A stretch of 64,000 nucleotides of DNA, taken from assembly GCF_003853705.1 (NCBI RefSeq), contig NZ_QTQI01000008.1, positions 62,001 to 126,000 on the forward strand, in the 5' to 3' direction. The first letter of the stretch is position 1. The number at the start of each line of letters is the position of its first letter. Source of the stretch: Burkholderia sp. Bp8992 (GTDB lineage Bacteria; Pseudomonadota; Gammaproteobacteria; Burkholderiales; Burkholderiaceae). A program made the translations under genes and the position numbers. Positions 17,501 through 26,400 of the stretch are shown here, piece after piece. Under the pieces are notes generated by a model. It made no database searches. It saw only the letters and a program-made list of their open reading frames with translations, and was not told the origin of the DNA.

Positions 17501-19315
17501 TCACACGGTGCCGAGCAGGCCCTGCGGCCGGAACCGCACGAGCAGCAGCAGCACGACGCCGTAGATCAGCATCCGGTAGTCGGCCGCCCAGCGGAACAGC
17601 TCGGGCAGCCCGATCAGCGCGATCGCGCCCGCGATGCCGCCGAGCACGTTGCCGAGCCCGCCGAGGATCACCATCGTCAGCGCGAGGATCGACACCTGCG
17701 AATCGAAGGTCTGGTGATTGATGTAGCTGTACAGGTGCGCGGCAATGCCACCGCTCACGCCGGCCGCGACGCCGCCGACCGCGAATGCGATCGCCTTGTA
17801 GCGGTTCGGCGCGACGCCGTGCGCACGCGCGGCGACGTCGTCCTCGCGCACCGCGCGCAGCGTGCGGCCCAGGTGCGAGCGCAGCAGCCTCACCTGTACG
17901 AGCGCGAACCCGACGAGCACCGCGAACGTGAACCAGTACGCGGCGCGCGCGGTCGTCGCCCACGGCAGCGGCGCGATGCCGGTGACGCCGAGCGGGCCGC
18001 GCGTCAAGCCGTCCCAGTTCAGGATCACGAGGCTCACCACCTCGCCGATGCCGAGCGTCGCAATCGACACATAGTGCCCGCGCAGCCGGAATGCCGGATA
18101 GACGAGCAGCGTGCCGAGCACCGCGGTGATGACGCCCGCGCATGGAATCGTCACGGCCGGCGACCAGCCGAGATCCGACGACAGCAGCGCCGACGCATAC
18201 GCGCCGATCACGAGCAATGCCGCGTGGCCGAGCGAGATCTGCCCGACCGTGCCCGCGACGAGCGTGAGGCTCAGCGCGAGCAATCCGTACAGCCACGCGT
18301 TGGTCAGCGTCTGCAGCACGTACGGCGACGCGCCGAGCCACGGCAGGACGGCCGCCAGCGCGATCAGCACGACGAGCACCGGGCGCGGCACGCGCACGGC
18401 TTTCGCGGCCGCGAGGAAGGTGCCCGTCATCGGCTCGGGCGGCAGCGCGCGGTTCGCGCTGAACAGGCCGTTCGGCCGCCATACGAGGAACACGATCAGC
18501 AGTCCGAACGCGAACAGGTCGCGATAGCTCGTGCCGAACAGCGCGACACCGTAGCTTTCGACGAGGCCGAGCAGCAGGCTGCCGGCGATCGCGCCCGGCA
18601 CGTTGCCGAGCCCGCCGATCAGCAGCGCGACGACGCCCTTCAGCGTCGCCTGGAAGCCCATCGCCGGATCGATGCTGTTGTAGTACATGCCGACCAGCAG
18701 CCCGCTCACGCCGCCGAGCGCGCACGCGATCGCGAACACGGTCTGGTTCACGCGATCGACGTCGACGCCCATCTGCAGCGCCGCGTCGCGATCCTGCGCG
18801 GTCGCGCGCACGGCCCAGCCGAGCCGCGTGAAGCGCAGGAAGCCGTACAGCAGCGCGGCCGCCGCGATGCCGATGCCCGCGATCAGCAGGTCGAGCGAGC
18901 CGAGCGTCGCACCGGCGATCCGCACGTGCCAGTCGGGCAGCGGCGTCGGCACCGCGCGCGGGTCCGCGCCGAACGCGAGCTGCGCGAGCTGGTCGAGGAT
19001 GAAGCTGATGCCGATCGTCGCGAGCAGCGGCGCGATGCGCGCCGCATGGCGCAGCGGCCGCAGCCCGATCCGCTCGATCGCGACGCCGAGCGCGCCGCAG
19101 CCGACGACGACCGCCGCCAGCGCGACCGGCAGCGGCAGCCCGAAGCGCGTCAGGCACAGCCAGCCGATGAATGCGCCGACCATGTAGACCGAGCCGTGCG
19201 CGAAGTTGATCAGGTGCGACACGCCGAAGATCAGCGCGAGCCCGACCGCGAGCAGCGCGTAGATGTTGCCGACGATGAGGCCGTTGAGCGTGTAGTCGAG
19301 CCAGGAAGCCATCAC
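17501..19315 (-). CDS. Fused LivH-LivM permease of a branched-chain-type ABC transporter
   Basis: This single 604-residue membrane protein joins two permease subunits that are usually separate. Residues 1 to about 290 match LivH ([39 protein letters not shown], then [29 protein letters not shown]). Residues about 310-604 match LivM ([53 protein letters not shown]-type segment, [59 protein letters not shown]). Fusions of this kind are known in beta-proteobacteria. It fixes a 1:1 H:M stoichiometry in one chain, with LivF and LivG as ATPases and the binding protein upstream. Confidence 0.9.
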   Translation of the reverse strand: MMASWLDYTLNGLIVGNIYALLAVGLALIFGVSHLINFAHGSVYMVGAFIGWLCLTRFGLPLPVALAAVVVGCGALGVAIERIGLRPLRHAARIAPLLATIGISFILDQLAQLAFGADPRAVPTPLPDWHVRIAGATLGSLDLLIAGIGIAAAALLYGFLRFTRLGWAVRATAQDRDAALQMGVDVDRVNQTVFAIACALGGVSGLLVGMYYNSIDPAMGFQATLKGVVALLIGGLGNVPGAIAGSLLLGLVESYGVALFGTSYRDLFAFGLLIVFLVWRPNGLFSANRALPPEPMTGTFLAAAKAVRVPRPVLVVLIALAAVLPWLGASPYVLQTLTNAWLYGLLALSLTLVAGTVGQISLGHAALLVIGAYASALLSSDLGWSPAVTIPCAGVITAVLGTLLVYPAFRLRGHYVSIATLGIGEVVSLVILNWDGLTRGPLGVTGIAPLPWATTARAAYWFTFAVLVGFALVQVRLLRSHLGRTLRAVREDDVAARAHGVAPNRYKAIAFAVGGVAAGVSGGIAAHLYSYINHQTFDSQVSILALTMVILGGLGNVLGGIAGAIALIGLPELFRWAADYRMLIYGVVLLLLVRFRPQGLLGTV

Positions 19316-19351
19316 GATGCGTCCGTCACGTGCATGCGGTTCATGTCAGGC

Positions 19352-20545
19352 TCAACGCGCCGCGAGCTGCGGCTTCGCGCCATCCCACAGCGCCCACTGC
19401 CCCTGCTTCACGACCAGGTACACGGTGCGCGCACCGGCGACGCGGCGCGTCTGCGGATCGAAGCGCACCTTGCCGAAGATCACGCTCGGCACGTCGCTGA
19501 CCTTCGCGAAGCCGTCGTGCGCGGCCTGGCGCGTCGTGCCGTAGCGGCGCAGCACTTCCGCCGACAGGATCAGCGCGTCATAGGCACGCGCGACGAACGA
19601 ATCGGGATCGGTATGGAATTTCGCGCGGTAGCGCTGCACGAACGCCTGCACCTCGGGGCGCGGTTCGGCCGGGAAGAAGTTCGACTCCGTATACACGCCT
19701 TCGACGGCCGTGCCGCCCAGCTCGAGGAACTTCGGCGAATACACGGAGCCGACCGCCGCGATCGGCAGCGTGAGCCCCGATGTACGCGCCTGGCGCACGA
19801 TCTGCGCGCCGTCCGCGTAGTACGAGATCAGCACGATCGAATCGGGCTTCGATTCACCGATGCGCACGAGCGTCGAGCGGAAATCCTTCTCCGCCGGCTG
19901 GTAGCCTTCGGCCGCGACGACCTGCGCGCCGAGCCCGGCGACCGCCTTCGCGAAGATGTCCTTGCTGGTGCGGCCCCAGTCGGTGTTCAGGTACAGCACC
20001 GCGATCCGCTTGAAGCCGAGTTCCTTCACCGCATAGCGCGCGAGCAGCGGCTGCTCCTCGGCCTGGCTCAGCGCGGTGCTCCACAGATAGTCGCCGCCCT
20101 TCGTGAAATCCGGATGCGAGTTCGTGAAGCCGAACTGCACGAGTTGCCCACGCTGGTAGATCGGCGACGCGGCCATCGACGTCGCGCTCGAGAAGTCGCC
20201 GAGCTCGATCGCGATGCGCGGATCGGCGACGAACTTCTGCGCGATCGCCACCGCCTGGCGCGGATCGCTGCGGCTGTCCTGGAAGTCGATCGCGAGCGGC
20301 CGGCCGTGAATGCCGCCGCTGCCGTTGATCTCGTCGAGCGCGAGATCGAAGCCGCGCTTCCATTGCTCGCCGTATTGCGCGTCCTGGCCCGTGAGCGGCC
20401 CGCTCACGCCGACCACCACCGGTTCGCCCGACACGCCGGCCGCGAGCGCGCCGCCCGCCGACAAGCCCCATGCGGCAGCGAGCGCCGCTACCGTGCCCAG
20501 CACGCGCCGCCATGCGCCGCGTGCGTCGTTCCCCGAAACGTTCAT
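19352..20545 (-). CDS. Periplasmic branched-chain-type ABC substrate-binding protein
   Basis: This 397-residue protein starts at ATG 20545, with GGGGGAC upstream; the frame stays open further but without family resemblance. A signal peptide (RRVLGTVAALAAAWGLSAGGALA) is followed by Peripla_BP_6 features: VVVGVSGPLTGQDAQYGEQWKRGFDLALDEIN, GIHGRPLAIDFQDSRSDPRQAVAIAQKFV, then HTDPDSFVARAYDALILSAEVLRR. It is the likely ligand-binding subunit for the LivFG/LivHM complex encoded downstream, 36 bases ahead of the permease. The ligand is unknown. The opposite-strand oxidation operon (LysR, monooxygenase, CMD, peroxidase-like) hints that the solute may be an organic compound degraded by those enzymes rather than an amino acid; this is inference. 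Confidence 0.9.
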   Translation of the reverse strand: MNVSGNDARGAWRRVLGTVAALAAAWGLSAGGALAAGVSGEPVVVGVSGPLTGQDAQYGEQWKRGFDLALDEINGSGGIHGRPLAIDFQDSRSDPRQAVAIAQKFVADPRIAIELGDFSSATSMAASPIYQRGQLVQFGFTNSHPDFTKGGDYLWSTALSQAEEQPLLARYAVKELGFKRIAVLYLNTDWGRTSKDIFAKAVAGLGAQVVAAEGYQPAEKDFRSTLVRIGESKPDSIVLISYYADGAQIVRQARTSGLTLPIAAVGSVYSPKFLELGGTAVEGVYTESNFFPAEPRPEVQAFVQRYRAKFHTDPDSFVARAYDALILSAEVLRRYGTTRQAAHDGFAKVSDVPSVIFGKVRFDPQTRRVAGARTVYLVVKQGQWALWDGAKPQLAAR

Positions 20546-20900
20546 GCGTCCCCCAGCTTCAGTCAGTCGAAAAGAGTGAGGGCATGTAACCATCCGGCTC
20601 AGGGCGGTCCAACGAAGTTTTGCGCATATCGATATCGCATGCCGCGCGAAGCGGATCGCGCTCGCGAACGCGCATCCGTTCGCGCCGCCTTGCGCGATCC
20701 ATCGACACACGTCGCATCGCGTTGATTCGATTGACGTTTCCTTCGCGTCGCCACGCGCAACCGATGCGCATGCTGGCGCAACCGGCCGCCGCCGCCATCG
20801 CACGCTTCGCAGTTTTGACGCTGTCGATAGCAGGAATCATTATATGAATCACGCATGCTCGCACTCCTACAATGCGCAAATCGCATCATCGGAACGCGTC
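20546..20900. promoter_or_regulatory. Divergent control region, binding protein versus LysR operon
   Basis: This 355-base region is AT-richer than its flanks. A perfect 10-base palindrome ATATCGATAT sits at 20626-20635, about 80 bases before the binding-protein start. Near the LysR side there is a direct repeat GAATCA (about 20834-20850) around TTATAT. Either could be the site of the LysR regulator encoded at 20901. I see no gene here. Confidence 0.45.
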
Positions 20901-21914
20901 ATGGAGCTGCATCAACTCGAAGCCTTTTCCGCGGTCATGTCGGCCGGCAGCGTGACCGGCGCGGGCGAACTGCTCGGCCGCTCGCAGCCGGCCGTCACGC
21001 GGCAGATCCAGGAGCTCGAAGCCGATCTCGGCTACGCGCTGTTCGACCGCCACGGCCCGCGCGTCACGCCGACGCGCCGCGCGTTCCTGCTGTACGAGGA
21101 AGTCGAACGCTCGCTGGTCGGCCTGCGCGCGATCGAGGCACGGGCCCGCGCGCTCGGCGACGAAACGGCCGAACCCGTGCGCATCGCGGCGACGCCGTCG
21201 CTCGCGGCCACGCTCGTGCCGGCCGCGCTCGCCGCGCTGCCCGACGACGCGCACGCGCCGCATTACCAGTTGCGCAGCGAATCGGCCGAGCATGTCGTGC
21301 ATGAAGTGCTGGCCGGCACGGCCGACGTCGGCGTCGTCACGCTGCCGATGGCGCATGCGGGGCTCGACGTGCACTGGATCGCGCAGACGCCGTGCGTCGC
21401 CGTGCTGCCCGCCGGCGATCCGCTCGCGGCGAAGCCGCGCATCGCGCTGCGCGATCTCGCGCAGCGCCGTATCGTGACGGTCGCGAACCGGCACCGGCTG
21501 CGCCAGCGCATCGACGCCGCGTTCGCGGCTGCCCGTGTCGATGCGCGCGTGTTCATCGAGACGAACGCATCGCTGAATGCGGTGATGGCCGCGCGTGCGG
21601 GCATCGGGATCGGCATCGTCGATCCGGCGACGGGTATCGCGCTGCCGGTGGACGGCGTCGTCGCGCGGCCGCTCGACGTCGACATCCCGTTTGCGTTCGG
21701 CGTCGCAACGCCGGCCGGCAAGCCGCGCACGGCAGCCGTCGATGCGCTGCTCGACGCGCTGCACCGCACGACGGGTGCGCTGCTCGACGACGTGATCTTC
21801 CACGACGCGGCCGCGCATGACGCACTGCTGCGCGGCGACCGGCTGCGCAACGAGCGGGCACCACGTCCGCCGCGCACCGCACGTGTACGCCGCACGCGCC
21901 CGGAGGCCGCATGA
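20901..21914 (+). CDS. LysR-family transcriptional regulator
   Basis: This 337-residue protein starts at ATG 20901 (MELHQLEAFSAVMSAGSVTGAGELLGRSQPAVTRQIQELEADLGYALFDR), which gives the canonical LysR winged-HTH; a start at 20844 would add 19 unrelated residues. The effector-binding domain runs from about 92 to 300. The C-terminus ends in an Arg/Pro-rich tail (APRPPRTARVRRTRPEAA) beyond the usual LysR end. It overlaps the monooxygenase gene by four bases (ATGA), so regulator and enzymes are cotranscribed, and it is divergent from the ABC transporter. It probably controls both the transporter and its own operon. Confidence 0.92.
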   Translation: MELHQLEAFSAVMSAGSVTGAGELLGRSQPAVTRQIQELEADLGYALFDRHGPRVTPTRRAFLLYEEVERSLVGLRAIEARARALGDETAEPVRIAATPSLAATLVPAALAALPDDAHAPHYQLRSESAEHVVHEVLAGTADVGVVTLPMAHAGLDVHWIAQTPCVAVLPAGDPLAAKPRIALRDLAQRRIVTVANRHRLRQRIDAAFAAARVDARVFIETNASLNAVMAARAGIGIGIVDPATGIALPVDGVVARPLDVDIPFAFGVATPAGKPRTAAVDALLDALHRTTGALLDDVIFHDAAAHDALLRGDRLRNERAPRPPRTARVRRTRPEAA

Positions 21915-23335
21915 CGACACCGCTCGACGCACTCGAAGCACGGCTCGCGCAGGACCTGCGCTGGCTCGACCTGCCCGCGCCGTCGTGGGTGCCGCCGCGC
22001 GAAGCGGACGGCGCGCGCGTGCTCGACGTCGCGATCGTCGGTGGCGGCATGGCGGGGCTCGCGGCATCCGCCGAACTGCGCCTGCTCGGCATCGACAACC
22101 AGTGCGTGATCGACCGCGCGCCGGCCGGCTACGAAGGGCCGTGGATCACGTTCGCGCGGATGGAGACGTTGCGCTCGCCGAAGCAGCTCACGGGCCCCGC
22201 GCTCGGCCTGCCCGCGCTGACGTTCCGCGCATGGTTCGAAGCACAATTCGGCCGCGACGCCTGGGACGCGCTCTACAAGATTCCGCGCACGCAATGGATG
22301 GACTACCTGCGCTGGTATCGGCGCGTGCTCGACCTGCAGGTGCGCAACGACACGGCGCTCGTCGCGCTGCGCCCGCGCGACGACGGGCTGCTCGCGCTCG
22401 ACGTGCGCGGCAACGGCGAAGCGCAGACGCTGCTCGCGCGACACGTCGTGCTCGCGACCGGCCGCGACGGTCTCGGCGGCCCGTACGTACCGCCCGTCGC
22501 GCACCGCGTGCCCCGCACGCGCCGGGCCCATTCGTCGGAGCCGATCGACTTCGCGGCGCTCGCGGGCAAGCGCGTCGGCGTCGTCGGTGCAGGCGCGTCC
22601 GCGTTCGACAACGCGGGCACCGCACTCGAAGCCGGCGCCGCACGCGTCGACCTGTTCTTCCGCCGCGCGGACATTCCGCGCATCAACAAGCTGACCGGCA
22701 TCGGCAGCCCGGGGCTCGTGCACGGCTATGCCGATCTCGACGACGCGACGAAGTGGCGCTTCATGCACTACGCGTTGACGTCGCAGACACCGCCGCCGCG
22801 CGACAGCGTGCTGCGCGTATCGCGCCACGAGCATGCGCATTTCCATGCAGGCAGCCCGATCGAGACGCTTGCCGACCACGCGGACGGCCTCGACGTCACG
22901 ACGCCGCGCGGGCGCTACACCGTCGACTTCCTGATCTTCGCGACGGGCTTTCATTCGGACTGGACGACGCGCGACGAATTCGCGTCGTTCGGCGCGCACG
23001 TGCGGCGCTGGAAGGATCGTTATCGACCGGAACCGGATCTGTGGCTCGACGAACTCGCGGAGTCGCCCGATCTCGGCCCCGCGTTCGCGTTCCAGGAGCG
23101 CGAGCGCGGCGCATGCCCGGCCGTCACGCGTATCCATTGCTTCAACCATGCGGCGAGCCTGAGCCACGGCAAGCTGTCCGGCGATATCCCGGCGATCAGC
23201 GCCGGCGCGAAGCGGCTGGCGCGCGGCATCGCGAGCCGGCTGTTCGACGCCGATCGCGACCGGCATTACGACGCGCTCGTCGCGTACGCGAACGCCGAAC
23301 TGCAAGGCGACGAATGGCACGACGCCGATGCGTGA
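21911..23335 (+). CDS. FAD/NAD(P)-dependent flavin monooxygenase-like oxidoreductase
   Basis: This 474-residue protein carries an N-terminal FAD motif GGGMAGLAASAELRLLG at about 44-60, a FMO-like core (GPWITFARMETLRSPKQLTGP, WMDYLRWYRRVL), an ATG-like motif HVVLATGRDGLGGP, and a second nucleotide motif GKRVGVVGAGASAFDNAG at about 218-235. The C-terminal LIFATGFHSDW matches the ATGF/Y motif of flavin monooxygenases. The Baeyer-Villiger fingerprint is absent, so a heteroatom or C-oxidation role is more likely than ester formation. It is cotranscribed with the LysR gene and two CMD-fold genes, a set often found together with import systems. The substrate cannot be named. Confidence 0.82.
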   Translation: MTTPLDALEARLAQDLRWLDLPAPSWVPPREADGARVLDVAIVGGGMAGLAASAELRLLGIDNQCVIDRAPAGYEGPWITFARMETLRSPKQLTGPALGLPALTFRAWFEAQFGRDAWDALYKIPRTQWMDYLRWYRRVLDLQVRNDTALVALRPRDDGLLALDVRGNGEAQTLLARHVVLATGRDGLGGPYVPPVAHRVPRTRRAHSSEPIDFAALAGKRVGVVGAGASAFDNAGTALEAGAARVDLFFRRADIPRINKLTGIGSPGLVHGYADLDDATKWRFMHYALTSQTPPPRDSVLRVSRHEHAHFHAGSPIETLADHADGLDVTTPRGRYTVDFLIFATGFHSDWTTRDEFASFGAHVRRWKDRYRPEPDLWLDELAESPDLGPAFAFQERERGACPAVTRIHCFNHAASLSHGKLSGDIPAISAGAKRLARGIASRLFDADRDRHYDALVAYANAELQGDEWHDADA

Positions 23336-23379
23336 GCGCACGCCATCGATCACACCGACGAAGAAGGAAAACCGAAACG

Positions 23380-23910
23380 ATGACTGACTCCATCACGCCG
23401 GCCGCCGTGCCGGATACGATCGACGCGGTGGCCGGCCTGCGCGAAGGCGACACCGTCGCCGCGCTGCGCCGCGCGCGCGACAAGGTGCTGCTGCATACGC
23501 AGCTGAGCGAAGCCGCGCTGTTCGATCCCGCCTTGCCCGATCTTTCGCTGGTCGAGCGGCTGCATGCGGCGCGGTATGTCGCGCGGAAGTCGAATGCACA
23601 CGCGCTGGCCGATACGTATCGCGCCCGACTGCTCGACGCGGGCGGCACGGCACGCGACATCGAACACGCGGATGCCGATGCGTTCGACGCGCTGCCTCAA
23701 CGCCTCGGCGCGCTGCTCGCGCACGCGAAGCGCCTGACGCTCTCCCCTGTCGATGCACGCGCAGCCGATCTCGACGCACTGAAGTCGGCCGGCCTCACGA
23801 CACCCGCGATCGTCGCGCTGTCGCAGCTCGTGGCGTTCGTCGCCTATCAGTTGCGCGTCGCCGTTGCCGCGCAGGCGCTTCAGGCCCGCGCCGGCAAGGA
23901 GGCCGCATGA
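23380..23910 (+). CDS. CMD-domain protein of the Avi_7170 type
   Basis: This 176-residue protein starts at ATG 23380 behind AGAAGGAAA. It resembles the carboxymuconolactone-decarboxylase-fold subfamily I know as 'CMD domain protein, Avi_7170 family' (DTIDAVAGLREGDTVAALRRARDKVLLHTQLSEAALFDP, LSLVERLHAARYVARKSNAHALADTYRARL). There is no Cys pair, so it lacks the peroxidatic motif of its partner. Its stop overlaps the next gene by four bases, and the paired occurrence with the Avi_7169-type protein is characteristic of the family. It may be a non-catalytic or differently catalytic partner. The family assignment is from memory of its sequence pattern. Confidence 0.75.
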   Translation: MTDSITPAAVPDTIDAVAGLREGDTVAALRRARDKVLLHTQLSEAALFDPALPDLSLVERLHAARYVARKSNAHALADTYRARLLDAGGTARDIEHADADAFDALPQRLGALLAHAKRLTLSPVDARAADLDALKSAGLTTPAIVALSQLVAFVAYQLRVAVAAQALQARAGKEAA

Positions 23911-24500
23911 CGACGAGCGCTCACGGCTTCACATCCGACACGCTCGGCTGGCGCGCGTGGCTCGACACGGTGTCGCTCGATGCCGCGACGCCCGATCAGC
24001 TTGCCGTGCTCGACGCAAGCCACCCGCAGGCGAAGACCTCCGACTATTACCTGCTGCTCGTGCACCTGCCCGAGATCCTGCGGCAACGCTCGGGCGTGTT
24101 CAACGCGATCATGTACGGTCCCGGCGGCCTGTCGCGTGCGGAACGCGAGCTGGCCAGCACAGCCGTGTCGCGCGTGAACGGCTGCGTGTATTGCGCGTCG
24201 GTGCATGCGCAGCGCTTCGCGCAACTCGCGAAACGCACCGATGCGATCGAGCAGGTATTCGACGATCCCGCGACGGCCGGCACGACGGCACGCGAACGCG
24301 CGATCATCCGCTATGCGATCGCGTTGACCGAACGGCCCGACGCGATCGACGAACGCGCGATCGCCGCACTCGAAGCCGAAGGGCTGACGCATGAAGAGAT
24401 TCTCGACCTGTCGCACGCGGTCGCGATCTTCGCGTGGGCGAACCGGTTGATGCTGACGCTCGGCGAGCCGGTGTTTCCGGCGCCGGCGGCCGGCGCCTGA
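23907..24500 (+). CDS. Alkylhydroperoxidase-domain protein of the Avi_7169 type
   Basis: This 197-residue AhpD-fold protein has the active-site motif CVYCASVHAQR (CxxCxxxH) preceded by LSRAERELASTAVSRVNG, so thiol peroxidase or related redox chemistry is plausible. A second helical repeat, GLTHEEILDLSHAVAIFAWANRLMLTLGEP, is typical of the fold. The opening (GFTSDTLGWRAWLDTVSLDAATPDQLAVLD) and the LLLVHLPEILRQRSGVFNAIMYGPGGL segment match the Avi_7169 subfamily. It is the last gene of the LysR operon. It could detoxify peroxides formed when the upstream flavin enzyme uncouples; that link is inference. Confidence 0.82.
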   Translation: MTTSAHGFTSDTLGWRAWLDTVSLDAATPDQLAVLDASHPQAKTSDYYLLLVHLPEILRQRSGVFNAIMYGPGGLSRAERELASTAVSRVNGCVYCASVHAQRFAQLAKRTDAIEQVFDDPATAGTTARERAIIRYAIALTERPDAIDERAIAALEAEGLTHEEILDLSHAVAIFAWANRLMLTLGEPVFPAPAAGA

Positions 24501-24510
24501 CCGCACGGAC

Positions 24511-24543
24511 AGGCGTGACGCGGGTTCCGCCCGCGTCACGCCT
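24511..24543. terminator. Bidirectional hairpin between convergent genes
   Basis: The 14-base arms 24511-24524 and 24530-24543 are perfectly complementary (AGGCGTGACGCGGG and its complement) around a five-base loop. There is no clear T run. The hairpin overlaps the last codons of the Lrp-type gene and follows the peroxidase-like gene, so it can serve both transcripts. Confidence 0.7.
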
Positions 24544-24967
24544 TGTGCGTCGACAGCAGGATGCTCGTCTCGGTATTCGCGATCCCGTCGATCAGCCGGA
24601 TCGCGCCGAGCACGCGATCGAAGTGCTCGAGCGAATCGGCATGCAGTTCGGCGACGAGATCCCAGCGCCCGTTCGTACTGTGGATCGACGCGACGTTCGG
24701 ATGCCCGCGCAGCACCTTCACCACCTCCGCGCCGCGATTGCCCTGCACCGCGATCGACATCAGCGCGCGAATCCGGTGCCGTTCGGCGGCCGGCTTGAGC
24801 CGTACCGTATAGCCGACGATCACGCCGTTTTTCTCCAGCCGCGTGAGGCGGTTCTGCACGGTCGCGCGCGCGACGCGCAATGCCTTCGCCAGCGCGACGA
24901 CGGGCAGTCGCGCGTTGTCTCGCAGCAGTGCGATGAGCTGACGGTCGACGTCGTCGAGCGTGATCAT
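24536..24967 (-). CDS. Lrp/AsnC-family regulator of the citrulline/ornithine genes
   Basis: This 143-residue protein has the classic Lrp layout: N-terminal HTH (DDVDRQLIALLRDNARLPVVALAKALRVARATVQNRLTRLEKNGVIVGYTVRL) then a RAM ligand-binding domain (IRALMSIAVQGNRGAEVVKVLRGHPNVASIHSTNGRWDLVAELHADSLEHFDRVLGAIRLIDGIANTETSILL). Lrp-type proteins form octamers and bind amino acids. It is divergent from an ornithine cyclodeaminase and ctlX, so citrulline, ornithine, arginine or proline are likely ligands. The palindrome at 25061-25073 in the shared spacer is the probable site. Confidence 0.92.
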   Translation of the reverse strand: MITLDDVDRQLIALLRDNARLPVVALAKALRVARATVQNRLTRLEKNGVIVGYTVRLKPAAERHRIRALMSIAVQGNRGAEVVKVLRGHPNVASIHSTNGRWDLVAELHADSLEHFDRVLGAIRLIDGIANTETSILLSTHKA

Positions 24968-25060
24968 GAACGGGCCTTCTGTAGAGCGTGAGCCGGCCGC
25001 CAGCGTGCCGGAGGCGACGCATTCCGGCTAGTGTGAACCGGACAAACTGCCGAAATTGGC

Positions 25061-25073
25061 TGGCAATTTGCCA
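25061..25073. promoter_or_regulatory. Inverted repeat, likely Lrp-type operator
   Basis: TGGCAATTTGCCA is a perfect inverted repeat with six-base arms around one central T. It lies in the 294-base spacer between the Lrp-type gene and the ornithine cyclodeaminase gene, 94 bases from the former and 188 from the latter. Length and AT-rich centre fit Lrp/AsnC sites. The rest of the spacer contains no gene I can support. Confidence 0.55.
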
Positions 25074-25261
25074 AGTCTATCGAGAAATATGCCACTTTTG
25101 CTGTCTTTTTGTTGGCTCGACTCGCGGAAATAATGACTCCATCGACCGGCCGGACACGCCGCGCCGCGCTTTCCAGGAAGCCCGACGCCCGCGCCGAAAC
25201 ACCGCCCGGTCGACCAGAACGCCAGGACACCCGTACCGGCACTGAATATGGAGACAGACCG

Positions 25262-26341
25262 ATGACCCGCTTCCTCGACGTTCCCGCCACCGCCCGCCTG
25301 ATCGCCAGGACCGGCGTGACGACGTTCCTGCGCGAACTCGTCGACACGCTGCGCGCCGATTACCTGCACTGGGCCGAGTTCGACAAGTCGCCGCGCGTCG
25401 CCTGCCATTCGCGCGACGGCGTGATCGAGCTGATGCCCGTCGCTAACGCGTCGCTGTTCGCGTTCAAGTACGTGAACGGCCACCCCGTCAACGCGGCGCG
25501 CGGCATGCATACGGTGATGGCGTTCGGCGCGCTCGCCGAAGTCGATACCGGCTACCCGCTGCTGCTCGCCGAACTCACGCTCACCACCGCGTTGCGCACG
25601 GCCGCCACGTCGGTGCTCGCCGCCCAGCTGCTCGCGCGCCCCGATGCGCGCAAGATGGCGCTGATCGGCAACGGCGCGCAGAGCGAATTCCAGGCGATCG
25701 CGTTCCACACGCTGCTCTGCATCGACGAGATTCGCGTGTTCGACGTCGACCGCCAAGCGACCGACAAGCTCGTGCGGAACCTCGCCGCGTATCCCGGTCT
25801 GCGCGTCGTGCGCGCGGCCTCGACCGCCGACGCCGTGCGCGACGCCGACATCGTGACGACCGTCACCGCCGACAAGGCGTACGCGACGATCGTCACGGCC
25901 GACATGATCGAGCCCGGCATGCACCTGAACGCCGTGGGCGGCGATTGCCCCGGCAAGACCGAACTCGAGGCGGGTGTGCTGCACGCGGGCCGCGTGTTCG
26001 TCGAATTCGAGCCGCAGTCGCGCATCGAGGGCGAGATCCAGCAGATGCCGGCCGACTTCCCCGTCACCGAGCTGTGGCGCGTGCTGCAGCGCGAGACGAC
26101 CGGCCGCGAACGTGCGGACGAAGTCACGGTGTTCGACTCGGTCGGCTTCGCGCTCGAGGACTACTCGGCGCTGCGCTATCTGTACGCGCTCGCGCAGCAG
26201 CACAACGCGGGCGTCGAGATCGCGCTGATTCCGCCAGCCGTCGACCCGAAGAACCTGTTCGCGCTGATCGACGACCCGGCCGCGATCGCGCAGGGTCACG
26301 CGGCATTCGTGACCGAAGCCGTCGCCGCGTTCGCGCGCTGA
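25262..26341 (+). CDS. Ornithine cyclodeaminase
   Basis: This 359-residue protein of the ornithine cyclodeaminase/mu-crystallin family matches the long ornithine-converting form: MTRFLDVPATARLIARTG, SRDGVIELMPVANASLFAFKYVNGHPVNAARGMHTVMAFG, and the Rossmann segment RKMALIGNGAQSEFQAIAFHTLLCIDEIRVFDVDRQ. These are followed by HLNAVGGDCPGKTEL, which holds the Asp equivalent to the catalytic Asp of bacterial ornithine cyclodeaminase. The enzyme uses bound NAD to turn L-ornithine into L-proline and ammonia. It starts at ATG 25262 with GGAGACAG upstream. ctlX follows after 59 bases. Confidence 0.88.
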   Translation: MTRFLDVPATARLIARTGVTTFLRELVDTLRADYLHWAEFDKSPRVACHSRDGVIELMPVANASLFAFKYVNGHPVNAARGMHTVMAFGALAEVDTGYPLLLAELTLTTALRTAATSVLAAQLLARPDARKMALIGNGAQSEFQAIAFHTLLCIDEIRVFDVDRQATDKLVRNLAAYPGLRVVRAASTADAVRDADIVTTVTADKAYATIVTADMIEPGMHLNAVGGDCPGKTELEAGVLHAGRVFVEFEPQSRIEGEIQQMPADFPVTELWRVLQRETTGRERADEVTVFDSVGFALEDYSALRYLYALAQQHNAGVEIALIPPAVDPKNLFALIDDPAAIAQGHAAFVTEAVAAFAR

Positions 26342-26400
26342 CCGTCATCCTCGGGCGGCCCGTGCGCCGCCCGCTTTCCTGCCCTTCGCTCCTGCCTTTC

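Noticed and set aside
17714-20725. A roughly 1000-residue plus-strand open frame over the LivHM and binding-protein genes
   Set aside because: It is antisense to genes with clear family motifs and is rich in Arg, Ala, His and Gln, the composition expected of a high-GC shadow.
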